This document shows, piece by piece, positions 54,734 to 63,598 of a DNA stretch of 64,000 bases (its first letter is position 1; every line of letters begins with the position of its first letter). The DNA comes from Sphingopyxis fribergensis. Lineage in GTDB: Bacteria; Pseudomonadota; Alphaproteobacteria; Sphingomonadales; Sphingomonadaceae. Position numbers and translations under genes: made by a program. The DNA is taken from NCBI RefSeq assembly GCF_000803645.1, contig NZ_CP009122.1:4502501-4566500 (forward strand), given 5' to 3'. The notes below the pieces were generated by a model, which was not told the DNA's origin, ran no database searches, and saw only the letters and a list, made by a program, of their open reading frames with translations.

Positions 54734-55480
54734 ATGAAGATCGGCATTCTTGGCACCGGCAATATCGGCAAGACGCTCGTCCACCGGTTGAGCGAGAAAG
54801 GTCACGACGTGAAGGTCGCCAACTCGCGTGGTCCCGCATCGATCGGCCCCGACATCCTCTCGTCCGGCGGACGGGCGGTGACGGCAGAGGAAGCGGTCCT
54901 CGATGTCGACGTCGTGATCCTTTCCATTCCCTTCAACAAGATTCCCGATATCGCGCCGCTGCTCGCCGGTCTCCCGGACGAGACGGTCGTGATCGACACG
55001 TCCAATTACTATCCCTCTCGCGATAACCGGATCGAGGCCGTCGAGGCAGGGCAAGTCGAAAGCCTGTGGGTGGCCGAACAGCTCGGTCGCCCGATCGCCA
55101 AGGCCTGGAACGCGATCGGCGCCGGGCCTTTTGCCAACAAGGGCAAGCCCGCCGGCACTCCGGGCCGGATTGCACTCCCCGTCGCCGCCGATCGCGACGA
55201 GGATCGCCGGGTCGCGCTCGCACTGGTCGAGGACACAGGGCTTGATGCCTTCGACGCCGGCAGTCTCGCCGATTCCTGGCGCCAACAACCTGGCGCACCG
55301 GCCTATTGCACCGACCTGACCCGTGACGAGATGGGGCCGGCGCTGGCCGCGGCGGAAAAGGCGCGACTGCCGAAGCGCCGCGACCTCGCCGGCGCGGCGT
55401 GGATGGAGCGGCTGGAGGGTGCGACCACCGAGCTCGATCCGGACTACCTGCCTCGCCTGAACCGCGCACTCTATATGTAA
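54734..55480 (+). CDS. NADPH-dependent F420 reductase-like oxidoreductase
   Basis: 248 residues. Starts with a Rossmann motif MKIGILGTGNIGKTLVHRLS and NADP-type NSRGP (about 31-35). VILSIPFNKI and ETVVIDTSNYYPSRDN follow the F420_oxidored (PF03807) pattern. In bacteria without F420 such proteins probably act on NADP-linked substrates. It follows the MarR gene by about 100 bp and precedes the broken LLM monooxygenase gene, for which it might supply reductant (inference). Confidence 0.8.
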   Translation: MKIGILGTGNIGKTLVHRLSEKGHDVKVANSRGPASIGPDILSSGGRAVTAEEAVLDVDVVILSIPFNKIPDIAPLLAGLPDETVVIDTSNYYPSRDNRIEAVEAGQVESLWVAEQLGRPIAKAWNAIGAGPFANKGKPAGTPGRIALPVAADRDEDRRVALALVEDTGLDAFDAGSLADSWRQQPGAPAYCTDLTRDEMGPALAAAEKARLPKRRDLAGAAWMERLEGATTELDPDYLPRLNRALYM

Positions 55481-55555
55481 TCGACACCGACATGCACCGG
55501 ACGATGGGGTGGACTGCCCCATCGTGCGTGGCCAACGGTGGACTGCGAGAAATCC

Positions 55556-56883
55556 ATGATCCGCGAAATGATTATCGGTCTGCATCTGGGCAACGGATAC
55601 GGCTCGCTGCCCGGCTCGTGGCGCATGCCGGGCGTCGATCCCCTGAGCTATACCAGCTTCGATGCGAAAGTCCGGCAGGCGCAAGCCGCCGAGCGCGGCA
55701 AGCTGCACTTCCTGTTCCTGCCCGATGGCCCCAGTTCGGTCGCTGCCGACATCGAACATGAATCTCCCGGCTTCAATCTCGACGTCATGATGACACTCGC
55801 CGCGGTTGCCCGCGGCACCGAGCGGATCGGTCTCGTCGCCACCGGCTCGACCACCTTCAACGAGCCGTACAATCTCGCACGCCAGTTCAAGGCGCTCGAC
55901 ATCATGAGCCACGGGCGGGCAGGCTGGAACGCCATCACATCTGCCGGCGAGGATGTTGCTGCGAATTACGGCCAGCGGATTCCGTCGAGTGCGGACCGCT
56001 ACGGACGCGCACACGAGATGGTGCAGCTCGTTCAGGCGCTTTGGGGCAGTTGGGGCAAGGACGCTTGGGTCCATGACCAGGCGTCCGGCCGGTTCGCGAA
56101 TGCCGACGAGGTGGCCCCGATCAATCTGGGCGGACGGTTCGTCGCCTCGCGCGGGCCGCTCTACATCCCCCCTCCGAGCAGGGCCAGCCCGTGATCTTTC
56201 ACGCCGGCGGCGCCAGCGCCAGCGCGCTCGCTCTCGCCGGCCGCTTCGCCAGCGCGGTCATCGGCGCGGCGTTCACGATCGAGGAAGGACGCGCCCACCG
56301 GACGGCATTCAGGAACGCCGCCGAACGCGCCGGTCGCGATCCCGACGAGATCAAGTTCATTGCCGGCCTGATGACCACGATCGCCGATGACAAGCGCGCC
56401 GCGCTCGATCGCCGCATCACGCTGACCGAACGGACGTTCCCGCAGCGCGCGGGGTATCTGCAGCAGATGCTGGGAGTGCGGATCGATCCAGCCCAGCTCG
56501 ACGAACCGCTATCGCCGCAGCAGCTCGCCGCTGCCCGCCCGTCGTCCGGAGATCCCCGCGCGGTGCGGGCGCTGGAGGTCGCGCGCGAGGGATGGTCGGT
56601 GCGCGATATCCTCGCGCACGGCGTGATCGACTATCAGCCGGTCGTGGCGGGTCCGCCTACCGAGGTCGCAGATCACATGCAGGCATGGTTCGAGGCCGAA
56701 GCGGCCGATGGCTTCTGGGTGGCTCCCGACGTGTATGAGGACGGGCTGGGTCCGTTCGTAGATCAGGTCGTTCCGATCCTCCAGGCGCGCGATCTGTTCC
56801 ACCGGGACTATGCCGGCACGACGCTGCGCGATCACCTGGGCGCGCCCGCGCAATACGGGCTCGATCCACGGATCGTCCGGTGA
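55556..56883 (+). pseudogene. LLM flavin-dependent monooxygenase (NtaA/SnaA/DszA family), frameshifted
   Basis: The N-terminal part (EMIIGLHLGNGYGSLPGSWR ... MMTLAAVARGTERIGLVATG, WNAITSAGEDVAANYG) stops at 56194, and the C-terminal part (VIFHAGGASASALALAGRFA ... DGFWVAPDVYEDGLGPFVDQ) is in the next frame to 56883. The junction is a run of C residues at about 56167-56172. One more C would join YIPP to SEQGQPVIFHAGGAS. Otherwise the gene is full-length (about 443 residues) and well conserved, so the indel is recent, phase-variable, or an assembly error. The family oxidises nitrilotriacetate, sulfur or related compounds with FMNH2. Confidence 0.75.
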
Positions 56884-56990
56884 CGGCAGGAGCAAGCAGA
56901 ACCATGTGGGTGCGCGTGACTGCGGAAATCACGACGGAAAAGCCGCTCCGCCCATAGTCGTTGCCTCATCCTTTATGCTCAGGATGAAGA

Positions 56991-57254
56991 ATGACGCTGG
57001 ATCTGACCCGGTGCGACCTCGCCTTCAGCTCCATTGCTGCTCTGGCTGCCGCAGCCCTCCCGCACGCCATTGCCATGGCGCAGGTCCCGACACGGTCGGC
57101 TGTGAATCTCTCGCTGGTGGACCCGGAGCTGCGCGCCGCCGCGCGCGAGGCTGCGCCGATACCGACGCGCTGTCCCCGGCCACGCTTCCACCCCCGGGCC
57201 ATCGGCGGCAAGGTTCCCGCCTTCGACGCCAATGTGCCGGCCGATCGACGGTAG
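56991..57254 (+). pseudogene. N-terminal remnant of an alpha/beta-hydrolase (esterase) gene
   Basis: The frame carries VNLSLVDPELRAAAREAAPI. The pieces SPATLP (next frame) and PADRR, then IAGDRGAPEVV after the stop, resemble the start of fold-3 esterases (VDPELR ... LPA-IR ... VPVDRR-I-G--GAP-V). At least one frameshift is needed to join them, and the catalytic domain is absent because the GST gene begins. Low certainty. Confidence 0.35.
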
Positions 57255-57286
57255 ATCGCCGGCGACCGCGGTGCGCCCGAGGTCGT

Positions 57287-57985
57287 CTATTCCGCGTCAC
57301 CGTGGCGTGCCAGATCTTCTGGTAGCGGGGTCTGACCGCTCCGATTCTTCACGGCCGGCAGATCTGCTACGTTGCTGCGCCATGTGTGAAGAGCGGTGAG
57401 TTCAAGAGCGATCGGCAAGCCAACAATCTCGGCGAACATCAGGCCGGCAAACAAAGTTACGTCGGGCATGGAAAATTGATCGCCGGCCAGGAAAGGCTGC
57501 TTTGCCAGCACATCATTGAAATAGGGCATATTGGCCACGGCATATGCTCCGCGCCGCTGCCCCCATTCCTTTGCGCCGCTCCAGTCCGGCATCCGCCACG
57601 GTCGCAGCGTGGGGCCAAGACCAGGGGTGCCATAATGAAAATAATCGTCGACGGCATCGATCAACATCATCTCGGCGCGACGTTGCATCATGTGGATGAG
57701 CCCCTTCTCACGCGGTGTTGTGCCGGTCAGGATCGGGTTGCCATCCAGATTATCGAGATACTCGGTAATGGCGGTGGATTCAGAAATGATCGTGCCATCG
57801 GGCAACTCCAGAACGGGGATCTTTCCGATCGGGTTCATCGCGAGGAAACCCGGCTGCTTCTGTTCAGCGGCAATCAGATCGACACTGACGAATTCGATTT
57901 GGTCCTCCAGGCCTTTTGCAGCGACGACGATGCGGACCCGGGCCGGATGGGGAGCAGCCTCTCGATCAAAGATTCTCATGGACAT
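57287..57985 (-). CDS. Glutathione S-transferase
   Basis: 232 residues (ATG 57979 is an alternative). The N-terminal thioredoxin-like domain reads PHPARVRIVVAAKGL, NPIGKIPVLELPDGTIISES, where the cis-Pro (IPVL) and ES glutathione-binding motifs are visible. The C-terminal helical domain includes PFLAGDQFSMPDVTLFAGLM with the N-capping box. It conjugates or reduces electrophiles with glutathione in the cytoplasm. Divergent from a TetR gene with two matching operators between them. Confidence 0.9.
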   Translation of the reverse strand: MSMRIFDREAAPHPARVRIVVAAKGLEDQIEFVSVDLIAAEQKQPGFLAMNPIGKIPVLELPDGTIISESTAITEYLDNLDGNPILTGTTPREKGLIHMMQRRAEMMLIDAVDDYFHYGTPGLGPTLRPWRMPDWSGAKEWGQRRGAYAVANMPYFNDVLAKQPFLAGDQFSMPDVTLFAGLMFAEIVGLPIALELTALHTWRSNVADLPAVKNRSGQTPLPEDLARHGDAE

Positions 57986-57990
57986 TCCCT

Positions 57991-58061
57991 CTATCTGGCA
58001 GTTGATAGATATAGTACGTCTGTCGCGATCAATGCGTCAATGCCTATCTGCCATTTGATAG
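57991..58061. promoter_or_regulatory. Duplicated operator between GST and TetR genes
   Basis: CTATCTGGCAGTTGATAG (57991-58008) and CTATCTGCCATTTGATAG (58044-58061) differ at two positions and are 35 bp apart. Each is a partial inverted repeat (CTATC...GATAG). Located between divergent starts, they fit coordinated repression by the TetR protein. Confidence 0.75.
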
Positions 58062-58085
58062 GCAGCAGACTTTGCAGGTATTGGA

Positions 58086-58649
58086 ATGAGCACGAACACC
58101 AGGGAGCTGATCCTGAGCGCCGCCAAGCGGACCGCGCAGGCGCATGGCTATGGCGGTCTGAATTTTCGCGATCTCGCGAAGGACGTGGGCATCAAGTCGG
58201 CCAGCATCCATTATTATTTTCCCAGCAAAGCCGATCTCGGTGCGGCGGTAGCGAGGCGTTATCGGGAGGATGCTGCAGCGGCTCTGGAAATCATGTCGAA
58301 CGAGACGCCGGATCCGATCGCGTGTCTGCGCCGCTATCCGGATACATTCCGTACGGCACTCCAGACTAACAACCGAATGTGCCTCGGTAGTTTCATGGCC
58401 GCCGAGTATGACGATCTGCCGGCTGCTGTGGCGAAGGAAGTCCAGGATTTTGCCGACGTCAATGTCGCATGGATCGCCCGCCAATTATCCGCTGCTTCCC
58501 TCATTTCCGTCGAGAAAAGCGAACAGAGGGCGCGGGCGATCTTTGCCGCCATCGCGGGCGCCCAACTATTAGCGAGAAGCCGATCAAATCTCAGTTTTTA
58601 TGACTTGGCAATCGACAGCTTCCGCGAGGCGGGGCTTTTGCCAACTTAA
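58086..58649 (+). CDS. TetR-family repressor of the GST gene
   Basis: 187 residues. HTH: TRELILSAAKRTAQAHGYGG, then LAKDVGIKSASIHYYFPSKA. The C-terminal domain (NNRMCLGSFMAAEYDDLPAA) resembles AcuR/NemR-like TetR proteins, in which a Cys near CLGSFMA senses electrophiles. With divergent GST and twin operators this looks like an electrophile-responsive pair; the sensing role is inference. Confidence 0.88.
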   Translation: MSTNTRELILSAAKRTAQAHGYGGLNFRDLAKDVGIKSASIHYYFPSKADLGAAVARRYREDAAAALEIMSNETPDPIACLRRYPDTFRTALQTNNRMCLGSFMAAEYDDLPAAVAKEVQDFADVNVAWIARQLSAASLISVEKSEQRARAIFAAIAGAQLLARSRSNLSFYDLAIDSFREAGLLPT

Positions 58650-58724
58650 ACGCGCTTGCGGACATGTACACGAGCACGTTTGTGCCTGCCGCGGCCCCGC
58701 CTTTCATCCTGTCGGTGAGGAGCG

Positions 58725-59369
58725 CTAGCGGGTTGCTGCATAGGCAAGAAAGACCTTCCACCTGGTCTCGAATGTTTCCTGCAGGTCTGTGCTGTCAAGT
58801 TTGCTGGACTCGTTCCGCAACCGCTCAGCTACGCCGTCAATCAGATCGCTGAGGATGCTGGCGAGCGTCGGGGCATTGACGTGGCGAGTGATCTCCCCCT
58901 CTTCCTGACTGCGGATGATCAGGAGGATCAGCGGCGCCTCCATGATCGAGATCCAATTGGCACATCGTTCCCGCAGAAGGGGCGAGCGTGCCGACTCTGC
59001 CCTGATCACAAGGCCGAACGCCAGATTGTCGCGCTCGGTCAGGAAATTGAACAAACGGATCGCGGTCTGCTGCAAAGCATCCAAGGCCGAGGCTTGCGCG
59101 ACGGTTGTCTCGTCCATGACAGCCCGCAATGAAGCAATGTTGCGATCGATCACAGCGACCAGTAGCCCCATCTTGCTTTCAAAACGGCGGTAGAGAGTCA
59201 GCTTTGATGCTCCGATCCGTTCCGCGATCTCGTTCATGGACGCATCGGAAAATCCATCGCGACAGAACACGTCTCGCGCTGCGGCAAGGATCTCGTCATC
59301 GATGGCCGCAGCCTGCTCGCGGGTCGGACGTCCCACTGAACGCTTCTTTGTCATGTGCACGCTTCCCAT
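58725..59369 (-). CDS. TetR/AcrR-family regulator
   Basis: 214 residues (ATG 59354 gives 209). HTH: DEILAAARDVFCRDGFSDAS, then AERIGASKLTLYRRFESKMG. The C-terminal part resembles TetR_C_7/AefR-like domains (FLTERDNLAFGLVIRAESAR). Divergent from the PQQ dehydrogenase with 150 bp between the starts, so that gene is its probable target. No strong palindrome stands out in the gap. Confidence 0.85.
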   Translation of the reverse strand: MGSVHMTKKRSVGRPTREQAAAIDDEILAAARDVFCRDGFSDASMNEIAERIGASKLTLYRRFESKMGLLVAVIDRNIASLRAVMDETTVAQASALDALQQTAIRLFNFLTERDNLAFGLVIRAESARSPLLRERCANWISIMEAPLILLIIRSQEEGEITRHVNAPTLASILSDLIDGVAERLRNESSKLDSTDLQETFETRWKVFLAYAATR

Positions 59370-59519
59370 GGCGCCATTCTATACAATTGGCGGATTAAAT
59401 AAACTTGCCGGTTGCATTTTTTGCGCATGGCGAATAAAGAACCCACGGGTATCATTTTATGAATCCGTCGGCGACTGGCCCAGCGTGCCTTTCGCGCTCT
59501 CACGGCAAAGGAGGCGGGA

Positions 59520-61940
59520 ATGCAGCAAACAACACCTGGACACGAACATGCGGGGCGCGCGTCGCGTTTCGATCGCACCGTTCTTCGAACGGTCGCAGTG
59601 CTGCTGCTCTCGATTGGAGTGTTCCTCGCCGCCGGCGGAGCTTATCTCCTCGCACTTGGTGGCTCCCTATATTATCTGCTGACCGGCCTCGCCGTGGTCG
59701 CCAGTGCCGTGCTCCTCTGGCGCGGTGATCGGCGCGGCCAGTGGCTGTTCGGGGCAATGCTCGTTGCTACCGTGGGGTGGTCCGTCTGGGAGGTAGGGTT
59801 CACGGGCTGGTCCTTGGTCCCGCGTCTTGTCGGCCCCGCAGTTCTCGCACTGGTTCTACTGCTTCCCTCGATCCAGCGCGCCACTCGCAGCACCAGTCGG
59901 ATGCCGCGCGGCGGCGTTGTCTTCGCCTTCGGGGGCGTAGCAGCGCTGGCCCTCGGCGGCGGTTTGCACACGTTCCGTGCGGCGCCAGCCGATCCATTAT
60001 TTCAGACCGGCGCACAGGATTCACTGCCGCAAACAGCCGTTGCCGCATTCGAAGGTGTTCCTGGCGACTGGCTGCACTGGGGTAACGACCAAGGCGGCAG
60101 CCGTTTCAGTCCGCTCGACCAGATCACGCCTGACAATGTGAACGGCCTGACGGTCGCCTGGACCGCCGATATGGGGCCGGCGCCGGGTGACAAGCTGTCC
60201 AGTCTCGAAGTCACGCCGCTGAAGGTCGGGGACACTTTATATGCGTGCACACCTTACAGCATGGTCGTCGCGCTCGATGCCGAAACAGGCAGACGCCGTT
60301 GGACGCACAATGAACCGGACTCCGGCAAGGCGATCTCCCGCTTTTGCCGCGGCGTCGCTTACTACCGGACGCCAGATGTCTCTGGCGTTTGTGCCGAGCG
60401 GATCATCTGGGCCAGCCCGGATGCCAAACTCGTGGCATTGGACGCCAGGACCGGCCGCCTCTGTTCACGGTTCGGAAACAATGGACGCACAGACCTGCTG
60501 ACCGGCATGGGCAAGGTCCCGGACGGCTATTACTACGTCAGCTCAGCGCCCCAGATCATCCGCGGCAAGATCGTCGTGGGCGGCGGTGTTTTGGATGGGC
60601 AGTATTGGGGCGAGCCGTCCGGCGTGATCCGCGGCTATGATGCCGTCACCGGCAAGTTTGCCTGGGCGTTCGATGTCGCCCGTCCAGAAGATCATTCGGA
60701 GCCAACCGGCGACGCGCATTACACCTACTCCACCCCGAACAGCTGGGCGCCCATCAGCGCGGACGAGAAGCTTGGCTTGGTCTACCTTCCAACTGGTAAT
60801 GCCGTGCCCGATTACTACGGTAGCCAGCGTCGGCCATTCGACGAATTTCTCGCCTCCTCGGTGATCGCGATCGATGCGAATACGGGCGGACTGCGCTGGC
60901 GCTTCCAGACGGTTCATCATGACCTGTGGGACTATGACGTCGCCTCGCAACCGACTTTGATCGACCTCCCGGTAGGGAATGCGACGGTTCCCGCCCTGAT
61001 CCAGCCCACCAAACGCGGCGAGGTTTTCGTGCTGGACCGACGCACCGGTAATCCCTTGCGTAGCGTCGCCGAACTCCCAGTTCCGCAAGGTCCGATCGCG
61101 CCGGGCGAGCGGCTGTCTCCCACCCAGCCCTTCTCAGTCGGCATGCCATCCTTCCGCGGCCCTGACATGACCGAAGCCGACATGTGGGGTGTGACGCCGC
61201 TCGATCAGATGCTGTGCCGGATCAAGTTCAAGCAGGCTCGGTACGACGGACCGCTGACGCCACCGCAAATCGACCGCCCAAACCTCGTCTCTCCGGGCTA
61301 CCTTGGAGGAAGCGACTGGGGCAGCGTGTCGATCGATCGCGATCGCATGATCATGATCGTCAACTCCAATCGGATGCCCAATTACGACCAGCTCTATACC
61401 CGTGCAGACGCGCGCAAACGGGGCTGGGGAGTGGTCGGCAAAGATCCCCATGCCAATCCGGCAGCCGGACAGGCGATGGAAAACACCCCGTTCGCGGTGG
61501 ACGTGCAGCCGTTCCTGTCGGTGCTCGGCACGCCGTGCAACGCGCCGCCCTGGGGCCTGCTCACTGCTGTCGACCTGCGAACCGGCAAGGTCATCTGGAA
61601 CCGTCCCATCGGCACTGCGCGTGACAGTGGCCCGCTCGGCATTCCGATGATGCTGCCGATCACCATAGGCCTGCCCAATGTCGGCGGCTCGATCGTGACG
61701 CGCGGTGGGCTCGTGTTCATGGCAGGCGTGCAGGAGCGGATGTTCCGTGCGTTTGATATTCGAACCGGCAAGGAGGTCTGGGATGCGCGCCTCCCGGCTG
61801 GCGGACAGTCCATTCCGATGACCTACTGGTCGGATCAGTCCAAGCGCCAATTCGTGGTGGTAGCAGCAGGCGGACATGTTCCGCTCGGCACCAAGCTCGG
61901 CAAATCGCTGATCGCTTACGCGCTTCCGAAAGAACATTAA
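59520..61940 (+). CDS. Membrane-bound PQQ-dependent dehydrogenase (glucose/quinate/shikimate family)
   Basis: 806 residues, typical of mGDH/QuiA-type enzymes. AAAGGAGG precedes the ATG. Five transmembrane helices (about 20-160) are followed by the periplasmic PQQ beta-propeller (DWLHWGNDQGGSRFSPLDQI; GRRRWTHNEP; TPNSWAPISADEKLGLVYLP; GLRWRFQTVHHDLWDYDVAS; WGLLTAVDLRTGKVIWN). The enzyme oxidises a sugar or alicyclic alcohol in the periplasm and passes electrons to ubiquinone. No PQQ biosynthesis genes are in the window. The substrate (glucose versus quinate or other) cannot be settled by eye. Confidence 0.92.
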   Translation: MQQTTPGHEHAGRASRFDRTVLRTVAVLLLSIGVFLAAGGAYLLALGGSLYYLLTGLAVVASAVLLWRGDRRGQWLFGAMLVATVGWSVWEVGFTGWSLVPRLVGPAVLALVLLLPSIQRATRSTSRMPRGGVVFAFGGVAALALGGGLHTFRAAPADPLFQTGAQDSLPQTAVAAFEGVPGDWLHWGNDQGGSRFSPLDQITPDNVNGLTVAWTADMGPAPGDKLSSLEVTPLKVGDTLYACTPYSMVVALDAETGRRRWTHNEPDSGKAISRFCRGVAYYRTPDVSGVCAERIIWASPDAKLVALDARTGRLCSRFGNNGRTDLLTGMGKVPDGYYYVSSAPQIIRGKIVVGGGVLDGQYWGEPSGVIRGYDAVTGKFAWAFDVARPEDHSEPTGDAHYTYSTPNSWAPISADEKLGLVYLPTGNAVPDYYGSQRRPFDEFLASSVIAIDANTGGLRWRFQTVHHDLWDYDVASQPTLIDLPVGNATVPALIQPTKRGEVFVLDRRTGNPLRSVAELPVPQGPIAPGERLSPTQPFSVGMPSFRGPDMTEADMWGVTPLDQMLCRIKFKQARYDGPLTPPQIDRPNLVSPGYLGGSDWGSVSIDRDRMIMIVNSNRMPNYDQLYTRADARKRGWGVVGKDPHANPAAGQAMENTPFAVDVQPFLSVLGTPCNAPPWGLLTAVDLRTGKVIWNRPIGTARDSGPLGIPMMLPITIGLPNVGGSIVTRGGLVFMAGVQERMFRAFDIRTGKEVWDARLPAGGQSIPMTYWSDQSKRQFVVVAAGGHVPLGTKLGKSLIAYALPKEH

Positions 61941-61982
61941 CCGGCCTCTGCACATCATCGGACATAGATTGACGGTATGATA

Positions 61983-62293
61983 TCATTCACCCTCTGCTCT
62001 ATCAGAGATTAAGGTTAGGGTCAGGAAGGCTTCGGGATTGAGGGTAGCGTCGCGGTCCTCCCAGCCTGCAAAATTCTCGAAAGCCGCCTGTACGACATCT
62101 TCTGGATCGGGCGGCCCCGCTCCGAAGGCCGCGCGACATAGCGGCGAAGCCGATCCTTGTACGATCGATAAAGACGTTCGACATCCCCGCCGGAACTGGC
62201 GGCGTCGAAATATTCATCCGATGTCGGCTCGGAACGCACAGGCAGGAGCTTCCCTTCGCGCGCGAGGGGAACAAATCTTTTTTGAAGATGCAA
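61983..62293 (-). pseudogene. FecI-like ECF sigma factor remnant (frameshifted, no region 4)
   Basis: From 62293 the frame reads TSDEYFDAASSGGDVERLYR, then SYKDRLRRYVAR. One base off, near 62140, it continues FGAGPPDPEDVVQAAFENFA, GWEDRDATLNPEAFL, ending at a TGA at 61983-61985. This is region 2 of a FecI-type sigma factor, with the same FGAGPP-PE-V pattern as the pseudogene at 51.2 kb. Region 4 is missing. It lies 97 bp downstream of tonB in the same orientation. Confidence 0.6.
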
Positions 62294-62390
62294 GCTTGAG
62301 ATTGATCGGCGCTCGTCCTGATTTCAGGCGGCCTCAAAGCTGACTAGCTGCTAGCGATCAGAAGCAGCTCTGGCGCGCCGCCATCGCGGC

Positions 62391-63179
62391 CTATCGGTTC
62401 AGGAAGAATTCTACCGGTACGGCGAGCTCCAGGGGGGCGGGCCGAGTGGCTGGAACGGCTGGGAGCGGTTGTGCCCGGCGCAGGGTATCGAGGGCGGCAC
62501 GATCGAGCGCGGACGAACCGGAAGATCGGATAATTTCGGAGGAGAGCACCTGCCCGTCGCGCGTCATCCGGAACCGGACATGCGCTACGCCCTGTTCGCG
62601 TCGTGCGCGTGCGGCGGCTGGATAGCGGCGGTAGCGCTCCAGATGAGCGAGCAACAGCGCTTCCCACGTCGCCTCGGAATTGCTCGATGCCTGGTCGGCC
62701 GGCGGCGCCGCAAGCGATTTAGGTGCGGTCGTTTCAGGGACCGGATCGGCCGCGCGCGATTGTTCTTTCGGAGGCGTAGGACGTGTGACCGGAGAGACGC
62801 GCGGGTTCATGATCTCTGGCAATACCGGTTGCTCTTCGCGTTCTTGCGATTGCTGTTCCTGCTCGATCTGCCGGGGACCCTCTGGTACGTCCTGTGTGGG
62901 TTCGGTGGGAGCGGCTAGCGGCAGAAGGTTCACTGCCAGCGGCTTTGGCACGACCGTCGGCCGAGCCAGCTGCCAGGTGAGCAGCGTTGCTGCCGCAACC
63001 AGCAGGAATACGGCGGTCGTCCCGCTCAGTCCGACAAACCGCGTTCGCCAGTCCATCGGCTGGTCACTGTAACGCGAGATCGGATCCGGTTGAGCGCCCT
63101 CTACTTGGGTTGGCGGGCCCTGCTCGTCTGCAGGGTGCCGCGCGTGCGTCGCGCTCAAGGAAAGGGCCGCATGCTTCAT
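62391..63179 (-). CDS. tonB: TonB energy-transducing protein
   Basis: 262 residues from ATG 63179, overlapping the DUF454 stop (ATGA). After about 40 cytoplasmic residues comes a transmembrane anchor (TTAVFLLVAAATLLTWQLA, about 50-68), a Pro/Glu/Gln-rich periplasmic spacer, and a C-terminal TonB domain (HLERYRRYPAAARARREQGV, AHVRFRMTRDGQV, LDRAALDTLRRAQPLP). It transmits proton-motive force to outer-membrane receptors. The heme oxygenase gene two places upstream points to heme or iron uptake. No ExbB/ExbD or receptor genes are in view. Confidence 0.9.
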   Translation of the reverse strand: MKHAALSLSATHARHPADEQGPPTQVEGAQPDPISRYSDQPMDWRTRFVGLSGTTAVFLLVAAATLLTWQLARPTVVPKPLAVNLLPLAAPTEPTQDVPEGPRQIEQEQQSQEREEQPVLPEIMNPRVSPVTRPTPPKEQSRAADPVPETTAPKSLAAPPADQASSNSEATWEALLLAHLERYRRYPAAARARREQGVAHVRFRMTRDGQVLSSEIIRSSGSSALDRAALDTLRRAQPLPAVPATRPAPLELAVPVEFFLNR

Positions 63180-63598
63180 GCGTTCGCGCCCGGTTCTGGG
63201 CGATGGATGATCCAGACGGCCCAGAACAAGAGGAAGGCGACGACCGCGATCGAGAGCGCGACGCCCGGTCGCACGTGCAGCCAGAACAGAACATAGCCGG
63301 CGCTCATTCCGCCGCATGCCAATATCTTCGCGCGGCGCGGCACGGCGCGTTCGGCGCGCCAGGCGTTGATTCCAGGACCTAAACGGGGGTGATTCAGCAG
63401 CCACGCCTCGAGTCTCGGCGATGACCTCGCAAAACAGGGCATGGCGAGCAGCAGGAAGTCTATGGTCGGCAGCAGCGGTACAAACAGGCCGAAGAACCCC
63501 ACGCCGACCAGCAGGAGGCCGAGCCCCAGCCATGCCAGCCGGGCAACCCGCCCCTGCCGCAGCGGGGTGTCCGGACCGGGATCAGCGGAGGCGAGCAT
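63176..63598 (-). CDS. DUF454 (YbaN-like) inner-membrane protein
   Basis: 140 residues from ATG 63598, overlapping the heme oxygenase stop by 17 bp. LAWLGLGLLLVGVGFFGLFV and PLLPTIDFLLLAMPCFARSS, followed by LEAWLLNHPRLGPGINAW, are the DUF454 signature. Two later hydrophobic segments (ILACGGMSAGYVLFWL; ALSIAVVAFLLFWAVWII) complete the membrane part. DUF454 genes often neighbour heme oxygenase genes. Function unknown; a role in heme or iron handling is suggested only by context. Confidence 0.85.
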   Translation of the reverse strand: MLASADPGPDTPLRQGRVARLAWLGLGLLLVGVGFFGLFVPLLPTIDFLLLAMPCFARSSPRLEAWLLNHPRLGPGINAWRAERAVPRRAKILACGGMSAGYVLFWLHVRPGVALSIAVVAFLLFWAVWIIHRPEPGANA

